From: VRUE01 sp035701465
Lineage (GTDB): Bacteria > Actinomycetota > Thermoleophilia > Solirubrobacterales > 70-9
Reading direction: 5' to 3'
Assembly: GCA_035701465.1 (NCBI GenBank)
Contig: DASSMU010000236.1
Coordinates: 1-14,097, forward strand
DNA length: 14,097 nt
Part shown: one piece after another, positions 6,296-14,097 of the stretch
How positions within the stretch are numbered: position 1 is the stretch's first letter
Layout: each line of letters begins with the position of its first letter
Position numbers and translations under genes: made by a program
Notes under the pieces: generated by a model
Seen by the model: the letters and a program-made list of their open reading frames with translations, nothing else
Told to the model about the DNA's origin: nothing
Databases searched by the model: none

Positions 6296-8988
6296 CAGAA
6301 CTCAGGCCCCGCCGCGGCGACGTCCTCGAACGGCGGCGCCTCGCCGGCCGGCTGCTCGATCGGCCGGTCCTGGCCGGCGAAGTCGGCGAACTTGGGGAAG
6401 CGGTCGAGGAAGACCAGCTTCGGCGACCCGATCGGGCCGTTCCTGTGCTTGGCGATGATCAGGTCGGCGAGCCCGTCCGGCTCGTCGTCGGGATCGCGGT
6501 AGTAGTCCTCGCGGAAGAGGAAGGCGACGACGTCCGCGTCCTGCTCCAAATTTCCGCTTTCTCTCAGGTCGGAGAGCATCGGCTTGGGCGGGTGGCGCTG
6601 CTCCGGCGCGCGGGAGAGCTGGGAGATCGCGAGCACCGGCACCTCCAGCTCGCGGGCGAGGATCTTCAGCCCACGGCTCATCTGCCCTACCTGCTCGACA
6701 CGGTTTGCACGTGGATCATCGGAGCGCATCAGCTGCAGGTAGTCGACGATGATCAAGCCGAGGCCGCCCCTGTCCTGCTCCTGGGCGTGCAGCCGCCGCG
6801 CCTTCGCACGCAGATCGAGAACGCCGAGGTCGGAGGAGTCATCGAACCAGAGCGGGGCTTCATGGAGCTCCCGCTCCGCCCGCACAACCTTGTCCCAGTC
6901 TTTGCCTTTGACCTGACCCTTGCGCAGCTTGTCGCCCGAGATCCGCGCTCGGCAGGCGATGAAGCGCTGGGCGAGCTCGACCTCGGACATCTCCAGCGAG
7001 AAGAAGGCAACCGGCCGTTTGTGCTTCATCGTCACGTTTTCGGCGATGTTGGCGACGATCGCGCTGTTGTGGACGATGATGTCGTCGGCGACGAAATTGC
7101 GAAGGCCGGGCACGTCGAGGTCGTAGGTCTCCTCTTCGCCGACGTACTCGACCGACTCGACCTCGTCCCACCAGATGTCGGAGTCGCACAGCTCCTCGAG
7201 GGCCGTCGATGCGGTGGCGGTTGCAAGCTCTGTCACCAGCACCGGGGAAGGGCAACGGGTGCCGACGTGCCAGTTGTGGTTGCGCGGCCGACCAGTCAGC
7301 TCGCTGATGTCTGCCCAGGATCGATCGCCCTTGGCGAAAAGGATCTCGTCCCAGATCTCCGTGGGCAACGTGTCGGTATTCGTCGAACGCGGGGAGACGG
7401 CAAGCCGCTCCAACACCTCGGCTTGCTTCTCCTCCTTGCCTGGAATCTGAATCAACTCGCAAAACCTGCGCAGACTGTCCTGCGACGTGATCCGGATCTC
7501 CCGCGCGACCTTGCCGGTCCCGTCATAGGCGGGGCGCTTAAGCGTCCGGATCGTCGCGACGATCCCCAAGCGCAGCAACAGGTGCTGAACGTCTCTCGCG
7601 AGTCGCTCGCTGATCGTCGTGTAGCCGATCTGAGCCAAGCGGTCGCTGCAATAGACGTGGCCGTCGCAGGCGTACATGACTCCGAGGAAGCGCGCGATCT
7701 GCTCGTCGGAGAGGCCGAAGATCGCGTCGGGCACGAACTTCTCGGCAGAGCGACATCCCACAAGGCGATGGCGGCGAAGCATCTCGGTCACCGGGTTGGG
7801 TCTAGAGCGATCTCCGGTGCTTAGATAAGACGCCCCTTTGGCCGTGTCGATGGAAGGCTTGAACCGAACGCCGAAGTCCTCGGCAGCCGATTCAACGGTT
7901 GGTGCAACCTTCGAATCCGCGCCGTAACAGTAGGCAGGGGTCCCCCATCCGATCGAGCCATCCGCGATAAGTGCCCCGAGCAAAACGATCTCCGCATCGG
8001 GAAGCTCGGTCATTCGGCTTGGCTGTGGAAGGCGCCGCGGCACCGCAACGCGCGCGCTTGGCGAAACGTCACGAAGCTCCTGCCACCCGACACTAGTCAG
8101 CACCGGGTGGTTCGCGGTGGCCTCGGTCCATCTACCGAGTCGTGTGGTCAGCCGATACACCCTCTTACGGCCGTTGCTCTCTATTGCTGCGACCTTCGCC
8201 GGCTTCATCTGCAGGTCGGGACCCAGAGACGCAACCCAGACTTCTTCGCCGCGACCGTGCATCGCAAAGAGTTCGTCTACCCGGCGACGAGCACCGGTCC
8301 GGGGGTCATACACCAGACTTTGTGCGCTCTGGCACTTTCCCATAGCGGGTCTCGCAGCCACGATGATCAAATTTCCCGGCTGAAACCCCCCCGTGATCGC
8401 GTCGATGTCGCGAAAACCCGACGGGGTCCCGGTCAGCTCCAGCTCGCCGGTCGAGAGCTTCTCGAGGCGATCGACCTCGTCGTGGAGGATCTCGGAGAGG
8501 AGTTTGAAGTCGCTCGCCTGCTCTTTGTGGGCGACGTCGAAGAGCAGCTTCTCGGCCCGCTCGGAGAGTTCGCGCGGTTCGCCGTCGCGCTCGTGGACCC
8601 AGCCCTGGATCTGCTGCCCGGCGCCGAGCAGGCGGCGCAGCAGCGAATTCTGCTGGACGATCTCGGCGTAGTGCTTGGCGTTGCCGGCGGCGGGCACCTT
8701 GGCGGCGAGCTCGGAGACGTAGTGCTTGCCGCCGGCCTCCTCGATCTGGTTGCGCTGGGTCAGCGCCTCGGTGACGCTGAGCTCGTCGACCGGCTTGGAG
8801 GCCGCGTAGAGGTCGTGGACGGCGGTGAAGATCGTCGCGTGCTTGTCGAGGTAGAAATCCCCCGCGTTCAGCTTCACCTCGTCGATCACCCGCGTCAACG
8901 TCGTCTCGGCAACCAGCATCGCCCCGAGCACCGACTCCTCAGCCTCGATGTTCTGAGGCGGAACGTGAGCTGTGGGAGCGGAAGCCAT
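6295..8988 (-). CDS. dnaB: Replicative DNA helicase DnaB, interrupted by an in-frame intein
   Basis: The precursor is 897 residues; removing the intein (219-641) leaves 474, a normal DnaB length. DnaB is the ring hexamer that unwinds DNA ahead of the replication fork. The N-terminal domain begins with PPQNIEAEESVLGAML (10-25). The RecA-like domain shows Walker A split as ARPAMGK (212-218) and Ser642 onward (SAIVANIAE), then Walker B LIIVDYLQLM (745-754), LSDLRESGNLEQDADVV (805-821) and KHRNGPIG (847-854), which carries the family's arginine-finger region. No frame breaks are seen. The ATG at 8988 begins just before the conserved N-terminal motif. The stop overlaps the loader gene, and purA follows. 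The hexamer cannot bind ATP until the intein is spliced out, because the P-loop is interrupted between Lys and Ser. Confidence 0.97.
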   Translation of the reverse strand: MASAPTAHVPPQNIEAEESVLGAMLVAETTLTRVIDEVKLNAGDFYLDKHATIFTAVHDLYAASKPVDELSVTEALTQRNQIEEAGGKHYVSELAAKVPAAGNAKHYAEIVQQNSLLRRLLGAGQQIQGWVHERDGEPRELSERAEKLLFDVAHKEQASDFKLLSEILHDEVDRLEKLSTGELELTGTPSGFRDIDAITGGFQPGNLIIVAARPAMGKCQSAQSLVYDPRTGARRRVDELFAMHGRGEEVWVASLGPDLQMKPAKVAAIESNGRKRVYRLTTRLGRWTEATANHPVLTSVGWQELRDVSPSARVAVPRRLPQPSRMTELPDAEIVLLGALIADGSIGWGTPAYCYGADSKVAPTVESAAEDFGVRFKPSIDTAKGASYLSTGDRSRPNPVTEMLRRHRLVGCRSAEKFVPDAIFGLSDEQIARFLGVMYACDGHVYCSDRLAQIGYTTISERLARDVQHLLLRLGIVATIRTLKRPAYDGTGKVAREIRITSQDSLRRFCELIQIPGKEEKQAEVLERLAVSPRSTNTDTLPTEIWDEILFAKGDRSWADISELTGRPRNHNWHVGTRCPSPVLVTELATATASTALEELCDSDIWWDEVESVEYVGEEETYDLDVPGLRNFVADDIIVHNSAIVANIAENVTMKHKRPVAFFSLEMSEVELAQRFIACRARISGDKLRKGQVKGKDWDKVVRAERELHEAPLWFDDSSDLGVLDLRAKARRLHAQEQDRGGLGLIIVDYLQLMRSDDPRANRVEQVGQMSRGLKILARELEVPVLAISQLSRAPEQRHPPKPMLSDLRESGNLEQDADVVAFLFREDYYRDPDDEPDGLADLIIAKHRNGPIGSPKLVFLDRFPKFADFAGQDRPIEQPAGEAPPFEDVAAAGPEF
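7066..8334 (-). other. DnaB intein with LAGLIDADG homing endonuclease
   Basis: This is a 423-residue self-splicing protein insert (residues 219-641 of the precursor). The splice ends are canonical: Cys219 as first residue, the end FVADDIIVHN with the His-Asn pair at 640-641, and Ser642 as +1 nucleophile. Block B is TANHPVL with the Thr291-x-x-His294 pair. Block F is VEYVGEEETYDLDVPG. Between the splicing halves are two LAGLIDADG-type helices: VLLGALIADGSI with Asp343 and FLGVMYACDGHVY with Asp442. Both catalytic acids are present, so the endonuclease may still be active and able to home into intein-free dnaB alleles. A segment with EIWDEI and a conserved-looking HNWHVG (571-576) follows. The insert appears less GC-biased than its exteins by eye, which would fit transfer, though I have not computed this. 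Confidence 0.95.
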
Positions 8989-9141
8989 TCGATCTAGTTA
9001 AGGGCCCGAGACGGCGGAACCGCCCGAAGCTCAAGCAAACCAGACGACCCGCCTCCCCACACGAAGCTCCCATGCAAATACCGAGCGAAAGAAACCGCCC
9101 CGGAAGATCGCGTCTATCCAGCCGCCCCTCGCGGGGGGTGG
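8989..9141. other. dnaB upstream region
   Basis: This is the near half of the 248-base gap between the mce operon and dnaB. No gene is seen. It should hold the dnaB-loader-purA promoter, but no strong -35/-10 pair stands out. A GC hairpin, GCCGCCCC (9121-9128) with GGGGTGGC (9135-9142), abuts the large hairpin. A small GGCGG/CCGCC repeat lies near 9013-9024. Confidence 0.4.
8995..9000 (-). promoter_or_regulatory. Weak -10 candidate of dnaB
   Basis: TAACTA on the minus strand ends six bases before the dnaB ATG, the same spacing as the other leaderless-type promoters in this window. The last base is A rather than the usual T, and no Shine-Dalgarno is evident. Tentative. Confidence 0.25.
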
Positions 9142-9207
9142 CGCCGAATGGGGGGACCACCCCGAGGAAGCTTTAGCTACCGCAGGGGTGGTGGGCCCCA
9201 TTCGGCG
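9142..9207. repeat. 66-nt interrupted hairpin between the mce operon and dnaB
   Basis: The outer stem is a perfect 12-bp inverted repeat, CGCCGAATGGGG (9142-9153) with CCCCATTCGGCG (9196-9207). Inside it, after a GG/GGG internal loop, comes an 8-bp stem ACCACCCC (9156-9163) with GGGGTGGT (9185-9192). A further small tip forms GG (9166-9167) with CC (9180-9181) and AGC (9169-9171) with GCT (9176-9178), closed by the loop TTTA. It lies 30 bases past the last mce stop and about 150 bases before dnaB, both on the minus strand. It could be the operon terminator (but there is no T-tract), a structured 5' leader of dnaB, a small RNA, or a repeat element such as a MITE or REP. Confidence 0.75.
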
Positions 9208-9236
9208 ACAGGACCCGCCGCGCCAGAGCCGCCCAC

Positions 9237-10790
9237 TTATTCGCTCTGTTCGTAGGAGTGCTGGTAGGTCGTAGCCGCGCCGGGTTTGCCGATCGGGCTG
9301 AACGGCGCCTGCTGGGTGCAGCCAGGAGCCGGAACGGCGGCAGAATCGGTCTGTTCGGCGAAGGCGTACTTCTTCAAGAGGCCGAAGAGGGCTTCCGCTT
9401 CTTTTTCGCTGCCTTTCTTCGTGCGCGCTTTGAAGACTTCGGTTTTGACCGTTTCGGGGTCGAGCGTCGCGGTCACGCCCGACGTGCAGCCACGGGTGTC
9501 GAAGCTGGGTAGGCCCGAGGCGAGCGCCTTGGTTGCGAGGGGCTGGGGGTAGGCGTTGGTGCGGTTGGTCGTCGTTCGGTTGGGGTACGTGGCGAGCGAT
9601 TCGGGGCTGAACGGGCCCATCACGCGCAGGTAGTGGGTGTGTTCCCCGGCCGCGTTTTCCGTTGTGAGAATCGCGTTCGACATCGACGACACGTTGGCCA
9701 TTGCCGCGGTCAGCTCGTGCTTGTAGAGGCCGAGGCCGGTGATGACGGGGTTGAGGTTGCGCAGGAACGGGTCGAGTGCCCGCAGCAGCGGCGGGAACTG
9801 GTCGCGGAAGAGCTTGCGCGCGGCGGAGAAGCCAGTTGGCGCGCGCGCGATCACCGGTTCCAGCCCTTCGAAGAAGCCCTTGGCCTGAGGCGCGAGCTTG
9901 GAGAGGGCGATCAGGGTGGGCGAGAGCTGTTCGGCGACGGGGACGAGCTGCTGCATCACGGGATCGGCGTCGACGGCGAAGGTTTTGAGCCGTTTCAGGG
10001 TCAGTCTCGACTCGTCCTGGAAGGTCGGGAAGGCGCGGAAGAGCGCTTCGATGTCGTGGTTGCGGGCCGCGGTGGTGGTGAAGACGGTGTTGGAGTTGCG
10101 GATCAGGCCGGCCAGCTCCCCCTGACGCCCACGCAGGGCCTCCAGCGAGGTTGCGCCGTTGCGGAAGAGTTGGTTGACCGCGAGGCGCTGGCTGTCGAGC
10201 TGACGGAAGATCCGGTCGAACTGGGTGAAGGAGGGTTCGAGCTGGGCGAAGGCGTAGGAGAGGTCGCCGCCGCGGCCGGCGATCGCCTTCGATGCTTCCT
10301 GCTGCCAGGACTGGAAGGCGGCACGGGTCTGGGGGTTGAAGGTGCGGAAGATCTCGTCGAGCTGGACCGATTCGGCGATGTTGGCCTCGGGCAGGGTCGC
10401 GCCGTCGGCGAGGACCGGCCCGTTGCGGTTGCCCGGGGTCAGTTCGATGTAGGTCTCGGCAAGCAGCGTCTTGGTGCGCAGGATCGCCCTGGTCCCCCGT
10501 GGGATCGGCGCGTACTTGTCGTCGATCGCGACCTTGGCCAGGGCCTGTTTGCCGTTCGGCGCGAGGACGATGTCCTGGACCTTGCCGACCGAGACGCCGG
10601 AGATCCGCACGTCGGACTGCTGGGCGAGCTGGGTCGCCTCGTTGAACGGAACCTCGATCTCATACGACTTCGCCTTGAAGGGGGTCGGGCCGCCGAAGGT
10701 GATCCAGAGGAAGAGCAGGATCCCGAAGCAGGACAGGGCGAAGCCGGCGATGACGAGGAGTTGGGTTGTGCTGGGGGCGCGCTTGCTCAT
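9237..10790 (-). CDS. Mce/MlaD-family protein (last gene of the cluster)
   Basis: This 517-residue protein has one N-terminal membrane segment (about 11-31), then the MCE domain at about 43-119. That domain contains YEIEVPFNEATQLAQQSDVR, ISGVSVGKVQDIVL (63-76) and LLAETYIELTPG (109-120). A long helical region follows (about 140-370). The C-terminal tail (about 390-517) is polar with two cysteines, GCTSG and PGCTQQ. Mce proteins are extracytoplasmic substrate-binding subunits of lipid-transporting ABC systems; the helical part can form a channel with its partners. The ATG overlaps the previous stop by four bases (ATGA), so it is translated with its neighbour. The substrate cannot be told from sequence. 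No transporter permease or ATPase gene lies downstream. Confidence 0.9.
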   Translation of the reverse strand: MSKRAPSTTQLLVIAGFALSCFGILLFLWITFGGPTPFKAKSYEIEVPFNEATQLAQQSDVRISGVSVGKVQDIVLAPNGKQALAKVAIDDKYAPIPRGTRAILRTKTLLAETYIELTPGNRNGPVLADGATLPEANIAESVQLDEIFRTFNPQTRAAFQSWQQEASKAIAGRGGDLSYAFAQLEPSFTQFDRIFRQLDSQRLAVNQLFRNGATSLEALRGRQGELAGLIRNSNTVFTTTAARNHDIEALFRAFPTFQDESRLTLKRLKTFAVDADPVMQQLVPVAEQLSPTLIALSKLAPQAKGFFEGLEPVIARAPTGFSAARKLFRDQFPPLLRALDPFLRNLNPVITGLGLYKHELTAAMANVSSMSNAILTTENAAGEHTHYLRVMGPFSPESLATYPNRTTTNRTNAYPQPLATKALASGLPSFDTRGCTSGVTATLDPETVKTEVFKARTKKGSEKEAEALFGLLKKYAFAEQTDSAAVPAPGCTQQAPFSPIGKPGAATTYQHSYEQSE

Positions 10791-12199
10791 TCGGTTCCGG
10801 GGCCGCAGGGTCGAGGAGGGACGCTTTCGGGATCGGACGCGATCGGGGGCAGTTCGCCCTTGCGAGGGATCCTGGCCCCCTGGAGCAGAGTCTGGATATA
10901 CGGTTTTTCGCTGGTCAGGCCGTAGGCGAGGTCGGTCCCGTTGCAGGAGATCAAGATCAGGCTCCGCTGGATCGGCCCGGCCGGATCGTCGAGGTTGAAG
11001 GTGGCGTTGAAGTTGTGGTTGAGCCAGGGCAGGTAGAAGAGGTAGCTCTGCTTCGAGCCTTTCGGCTTGTAGGCGAGCTCGTTGAGGAAGCTGTTGAAGG
11101 CGGCGAGCGAGTTGCCGAAGCCGCGCACGCTCTTTTCGAAGTCGGGTGCGCCCTGCTTGGCGTGGGTGAGCACGGGCCTGATTTCGCGGGAGAAGGGCCG
11201 GATCTGGTCCCGGATCGGGGCCGTCGTCTGCTGGAAGAAGCGGGTGTTCGCCTTCAGCGCCGGGGTCAGCGCCTGCGCCTGCGGAATCAAGCCGAGCAGG
11301 GCCGGCCTCGCCGCGATCGAGAAGCGGTTGGCGCTGGTGAAGGCTGCTTCCGCGGCCGAGAGGGCCGAAGGGAACTCGATCAGCGTCTGCTGGATCGACT
11401 GCTGCTGGTTCGCGAAGTTGCCGAGCGCCGCCTTGGAGGAGGTGACGAAGCGTTCGATCTCGGAGTCGTGGCGGCCCAGTTCCGTGGTCAGGAGGCTGAA
11501 GTCGTGGATCGCGTGGGCAATCGCGAGGCGGCGTTTGGCGACGGCGCGGTTGAGGTCGGCGGTGTAGTGGGCAAAGGGCTGGAAGCGGCGCAGGGCTCCG
11601 GAGAGCTGGTGGGCGCGGCCGCCGATGCCCTGGGCGCCGCCGGCGACGAGAAGCTGGATGTACTGGCGGGTGTCGGCGTCGAGCGTGGCGAGGAAGGCGT
11701 CGAGGTTGACGTTGGGTTCGGTCCGCGAGAGCGGGAAGTTGTGGCCGTCTTCGATGTGGCCCTTGCCGCTGCCGGGATCGACCTCGACCACCATGTCGTT
11801 GAGGTTGGTTTTCGGCCGCAGCAGCAGGGTCGCGTCGGGGTGGATCAGCTGCAGGTACTTGGGCTCGATGTCCATGCCGACGACGGCGTGGCCGTCTTCG
11901 AGGTCGACCGAGGTGACCTTGCCGATCTGGATCCCGGCGACGTCGACCGCCTGGCCCTGGCCCGGCGTGACCGCCTGAGCCGTGGTGAAGTCCCCGGTCA
12001 CATGAGCGAATTCTTCGCCGACGAGCGGCACCCAGGAGGGCAGCGAGGCTTTCTGCTGGGTGAAGATCCAGAGCGTCATCACGATCGCGGCCGAGGTGAG
12101 GATCGCGATCGCGATCGTGTCCTTGCTGCGCCCCCGCGACTGCCGCGAGAGCGAGTTGCGGAAATGCCGCCAGCGGCTCACTTTGGGCTCCTCGCTCAC
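10787..12199 (-). CDS. Mce/MlaD-family protein (third in the run)
   Basis: This 470-residue protein has a basic cytoplasmic N terminus (WRHFRNSLSRQSRGRSK, 10-26) and one membrane segment at about 28-47. A divergent MCE domain lies at about 64-143, with VDVAGIQIGKVTSVDLEDG (85-103) and NLNDMVVEVDPGSG (132-145). The helical region runs to about 400. The tail contains two cysteines, at ISCNGTD and RPCGPG. It is predicted to be a lipid-binding subunit of the same transport complex as its neighbours. The GTG start is inferred because it overlaps the upstream stop in a GTGA four-base junction and is preceded by GGTGAG. It is the shortest complete Mce gene here and the one whose MCE domain departs most from the others. 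Confidence 0.88.
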   Translation of the reverse strand: MSEEPKVSRWRHFRNSLSRQSRGRSKDTIAIAILTSAAIVMTLWIFTQQKASLPSWVPLVGEEFAHVTGDFTTAQAVTPGQGQAVDVAGIQIGKVTSVDLEDGHAVVGMDIEPKYLQLIHPDATLLLRPKTNLNDMVVEVDPGSGKGHIEDGHNFPLSRTEPNVNLDAFLATLDADTRQYIQLLVAGGAQGIGGRAHQLSGALRRFQPFAHYTADLNRAVAKRRLAIAHAIHDFSLLTTELGRHDSEIERFVTSSKAALGNFANQQQSIQQTLIEFPSALSAAEAAFTSANRFSIAARPALLGLIPQAQALTPALKANTRFFQQTTAPIRDQIRPFSREIRPVLTHAKQGAPDFEKSVRGFGNSLAAFNSFLNELAYKPKGSKQSYLFYLPWLNHNFNATFNLDDPAGPIQRSLILISCNGTDLAYGLTSEKPYIQTLLQGARIPRKGELPPIASDPESVPPRPCGPGTE

Positions 12200-13704
12200 G
12201 GGCTCACCACCGCGGGGCTAGGGGCGCCGGCTTGGCCGAGGCCTGCGTTGACATCGGGGACCGGGTTGCTGTCGCAGCGCACTTCCGGCTTCTTCGGCGG
12301 CTGACCGCCGAGCTGCGGCTGGTTGCCGATCGGCGTCGCGATCGTGTGGGCGAAGAGCTGCCTGTCGGTGGTGAGGTTGCCTTTCGGCGCGGCGGCTTCG
12401 ACCAGGAGGTTGCCGCCGCCGGGCTGCAGGCGGGCGAACGGCCCGTTGCCGTCGAAGCTCTGGCCCCAGCCGGCGAAATCGGTCAGCGTGTAGAGGAATT
12501 CGCGGAAGTTGGGGCCGCCGGTCGAGAACTGGTCTTCGATCGTCTGGTTGCCGGTCGGGACGAGGACCTTGGTGGTGCAGAGGCTGATCCGGTTGAGCTG
12601 CGGGATCGCGCTCGCCTTGCCCGCCTGGGCGGCGCCGGCGAAACCGGGGGTCGCTTCGCGCAGCAGCTTGGCGGTGCCGCCGCCCTCTTTCCCGGAGAGC
12701 GCCGGGTAAGCCTGCTTGATCCAGGGCCGTCCGGCGGCGATCCAGGCGGGGAGCTGTTCGACCGCGGGCTTCATCTCGATCGCCCAGGCACGCAGCGGCG
12801 GCAGCGACTGGTTGAGGCTGACCAGCGAGCTGTGGGTAGCTTGCAGGGTCGGCGCCAGGCGCTGGATCGTGGTCGAGAGGTTGCTCGACTGGGCGGCGAG
12901 GGCACCGGTGAAGACGTCGAAGTTGACGATCAGGCCCTTGAGGTCCTCCTCGTGGCGGGAGAGGGCGCCGAAGGCGCGGCCGGCGCCGGCGACGAGCCGG
13001 GAGAGGTCTCCCGGCCGGGTGCCGAGCAGGGCGTTGGTCACCTCGGCGCTGTAGCGGCCGGCGTCGCCGCCGAAGTGGAAGGCGCCGTTGAGCGCTTCGC
13101 CGGCGGTCTTGCCCTTCACCTCCGGAAGCTGGCTGAGGTCTTCCGCCGCCGTCGGTTTGTGCGTGAGCGCGGTGCCGTAGCTCTCCAGCAGGCGGCTGAG
13201 GTCGGCGCGCACCGGCGACTGCAGCGCACTCAGCACTTCGTCGATCTGGACCCAGGTCGAGGTGTGGCTGACCGGGATCGTGTCGCCGCTGCCCAGCTCC
13301 GGCGCGCTCGGGCTGCCGGGCGAGAGGTCGACGAAGAAGTTGCCCTCGAGGAAGATCCGCGGCCGGATCGCGGCGAAGGCGTCGTCGTGGATCGGGCGGC
13401 CCTTGCCTTCGACGGTGAAGGTGACCGTGGTCGCGTCGCCGTCGCGTTCGACGCCGATCACGCGACCGACTTCGACTCCAGCGATCCGCACCGGCGAGTT
13501 GGTCGAGATGTTGACGCCGTTGGAGAAGGTCGCCTTGAGCTCATAGCCGTAGCTGGTGAAGGGCACGTGGCCGGTGAAGGCCAGGTAGGGCCCGATCGTG
13601 AAGACGAGCAGGAAGATCACCGCGATCGTCGCGTTGCTGGGCCGCCACTTGAAGCGGCTGTCGGTCGCCCCGACCCTTGTGTCTCGCTCCGGAAGGCGGC
13701 CCAT
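12196..13704 (-). CDS. Mce/MlaD-family protein (second in the run)
   Basis: This 502-residue protein has a membrane segment at about 25-44 and an MCE domain at about 53-130. The domain contains YELKATFSNGVNI, SPVRIAGVEVGRVIGVERDG (70-89) and IFLEGNFFVDLSPGSP (117-132). A helical region follows to about 370. The polar tail has two cysteines, SLCTTKV and VRCDSNP. The role is the expected Mce one: binding and passing lipid for an ABC importer. The ATG at 13704 is chosen over upstream in-frame codons because it overlaps the previous stop by one base (TGATG), has AGGA just before it, and puts the membrane segment near the N terminus as in its sisters. The frame upstream of this ATG overlaps the previous gene. 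Confidence 0.9.
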   Translation of the reverse strand: MGRLPERDTRVGATDSRFKWRPSNATIAVIFLLVFTIGPYLAFTGHVPFTSYGYELKATFSNGVNISTNSPVRIAGVEVGRVIGVERDGDATTVTFTVEGKGRPIHDDAFAAIRPRIFLEGNFFVDLSPGSPSAPELGSGDTIPVSHTSTWVQIDEVLSALQSPVRADLSRLLESYGTALTHKPTAAEDLSQLPEVKGKTAGEALNGAFHFGGDAGRYSAEVTNALLGTRPGDLSRLVAGAGRAFGALSRHEEDLKGLIVNFDVFTGALAAQSSNLSTTIQRLAPTLQATHSSLVSLNQSLPPLRAWAIEMKPAVEQLPAWIAAGRPWIKQAYPALSGKEGGGTAKLLREATPGFAGAAQAGKASAIPQLNRISLCTTKVLVPTGNQTIEDQFSTGGPNFREFLYTLTDFAGWGQSFDGNGPFARLQPGGGNLLVEAAAPKGNLTTDRQLFAHTIATPIGNQPQLGGQPPKKPEVRCDSNPVPDVNAGLGQAGAPSPAVVSP

Positions 13705-14097
13705 CAGTTCCTGCCTTCTTTCTGCTTTTTGGTCTGACCGGAGGTGACGATCCCGTCGTTGCGGGGCGTGTTGCCGATCTTTGTCACGCCGATTTCGTAG
13801 TGCTCGTTGCCTGCCTCGCACTCTTTCGGCTGACCTGGGGCGTCGGTGTTCGGGTAGGGATTTGAGTGGAGGTGGTTGGCCTTCCCTTCGCCGGTGATGA
13901 GGGATTTCTGCTCTTCTGCTGATTCTTCCGGGCCATTTGCTGGAGCGGATGCTGGCCGGCCCTCGGAGTTCGGGCCGTTGGGTGCCTGGAAGGCGATCGC
14001 GTTGATCCAGTTGCCGAGCGGACTGCCTTCGCTGGAAGCGCTGGCCAGGTTGCGGAAGGCGATCGTCAGGTAGTTGCAGGTCGTCTGCGCCGGTCCG
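13704..14097 (-). CDS. Mce-family protein, C-terminal fragment (cut by window edge)
   Basis: Only the last 130 codons are in view; the gene continues past 14097. The visible part starts in a folded segment, TCNYLTIAFRNLASASSEGS, then has a Ser/Pro/Glu-rich linker, then GKANHLHSNPYPNT and KECEAGNEHYEIG before a basic end. No MCE domain is visible. It is assigned because it is joined by a one-base overlap to three Mce genes, and because its tail resembles theirs: a cysteine pair and an N-x-YP element that also occurs in the last gene of the run. It is not a broken gene; the truncation is due to the window. Moderate confidence. Confidence 0.7.
   Translation of the reverse strand, partial: GPAQTTCNYLTIAFRNLASASSEGSPLGNWINAIAFQAPNGPNSEGRPASAPANGPEESAEEQKSLITGEGKANHLHSNPYPNTDAPGQPKECEAGNEHYEIGVTKIGNTPRNDGIVTSGQTKKQKEGRN

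Noticed and set aside
6445..7824. 459-codon + strand open frame opposite dnaB
   Set aside because: It is a shadow of dnaB and its intein; it has no start signal and no recognisable domain.
7066..8334. Possible frameshift, chimera or insertion sequence inside dnaB
   Set aside because: The frame is continuous, the insert has exact intein ends and splicing motifs, and there are no target repeats or transposase.
12232..13737. 501-codon open frame on the + strand, opposite the second Mce gene; similar long frames at 10766-12304 and 9633-10925
   Set aside because: They mirror the real genes on the other strand, are Arg/Gly/Val/Glu-biased with no family motif, and are expected from GC-rich codon use. 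The minus-strand Mce frames have membrane segments, MCE motifs and coupled starts.

Overview
The window looks like chromosomal DNA from a high-GC actinobacterium, most likely of the class Thermoleophilia (Solirubrobacterales-like). That placement is an inference from the strong G+C bias, the small secreted-protein families, a cluster of Mce proteins in a Gram-positive setting, and leaderless-looking promoters. No search was run. Coding density is high and no gene looks broken. The sequence enters inside an Mce operon at the right edge.

Layout. Positions 1-211 carry no supported gene and end in a likely promoter. On the + strand, rpsR (ribosomal protein S18, cysteine-free form) overlaps rplI (L9). 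A membrane protein of unknown function (956-1681) follows from its own leaderless-type promoter and ends on a perfect 13-bp hairpin shared with a convergent gene. On the - strand lie a secreted four-cysteine protein (1739-2527) and a TetR-type regulator (2673-3362). The regulator is divergent from a + strand lipoprotein (3464-4168). Next come three - strand genes in the order dnaB, dnaC-like helicase loader, purA (8988 down to 4183), tightly packed and probably one operon. dnaB is interrupted by a 423-residue in-frame intein exactly inside the Walker A motif. Upstream of dnaB, a 248-bp gap holds a striking 66-nt interrupted hairpin. The right third (9237-14097) is a - strand run of four overlapping Mce/MlaD-type genes, the first of them cut by the window edge.

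How the parts relate. rpsR-rplI and dnaB-loader-purA are pieces of a neighbourhood that in many bacteria runs rpsR, rplI, dnaB, purA in one direction. Here the second block is inverted and separated from the first by four genes of poorly known, lineage-type families. DnaB is the replicative helicase and the small AAA+ protein beside it is its probable loader. PurA makes adenylosuccinate for AMP synthesis. The Mce proteins are expected to be the substrate-binding subunits of a lipid-importing ABC transporter, whose permease and ATPase genes are not in view.

The strongest non-routine observations are the P-loop intein with both endonuclease acidic residues intact, the long hairpin between the mce operon and dnaB, and the repeated placement of a -10 hexamer a few bases before GTG starts. 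I did not find a clearly new multi-gene system.
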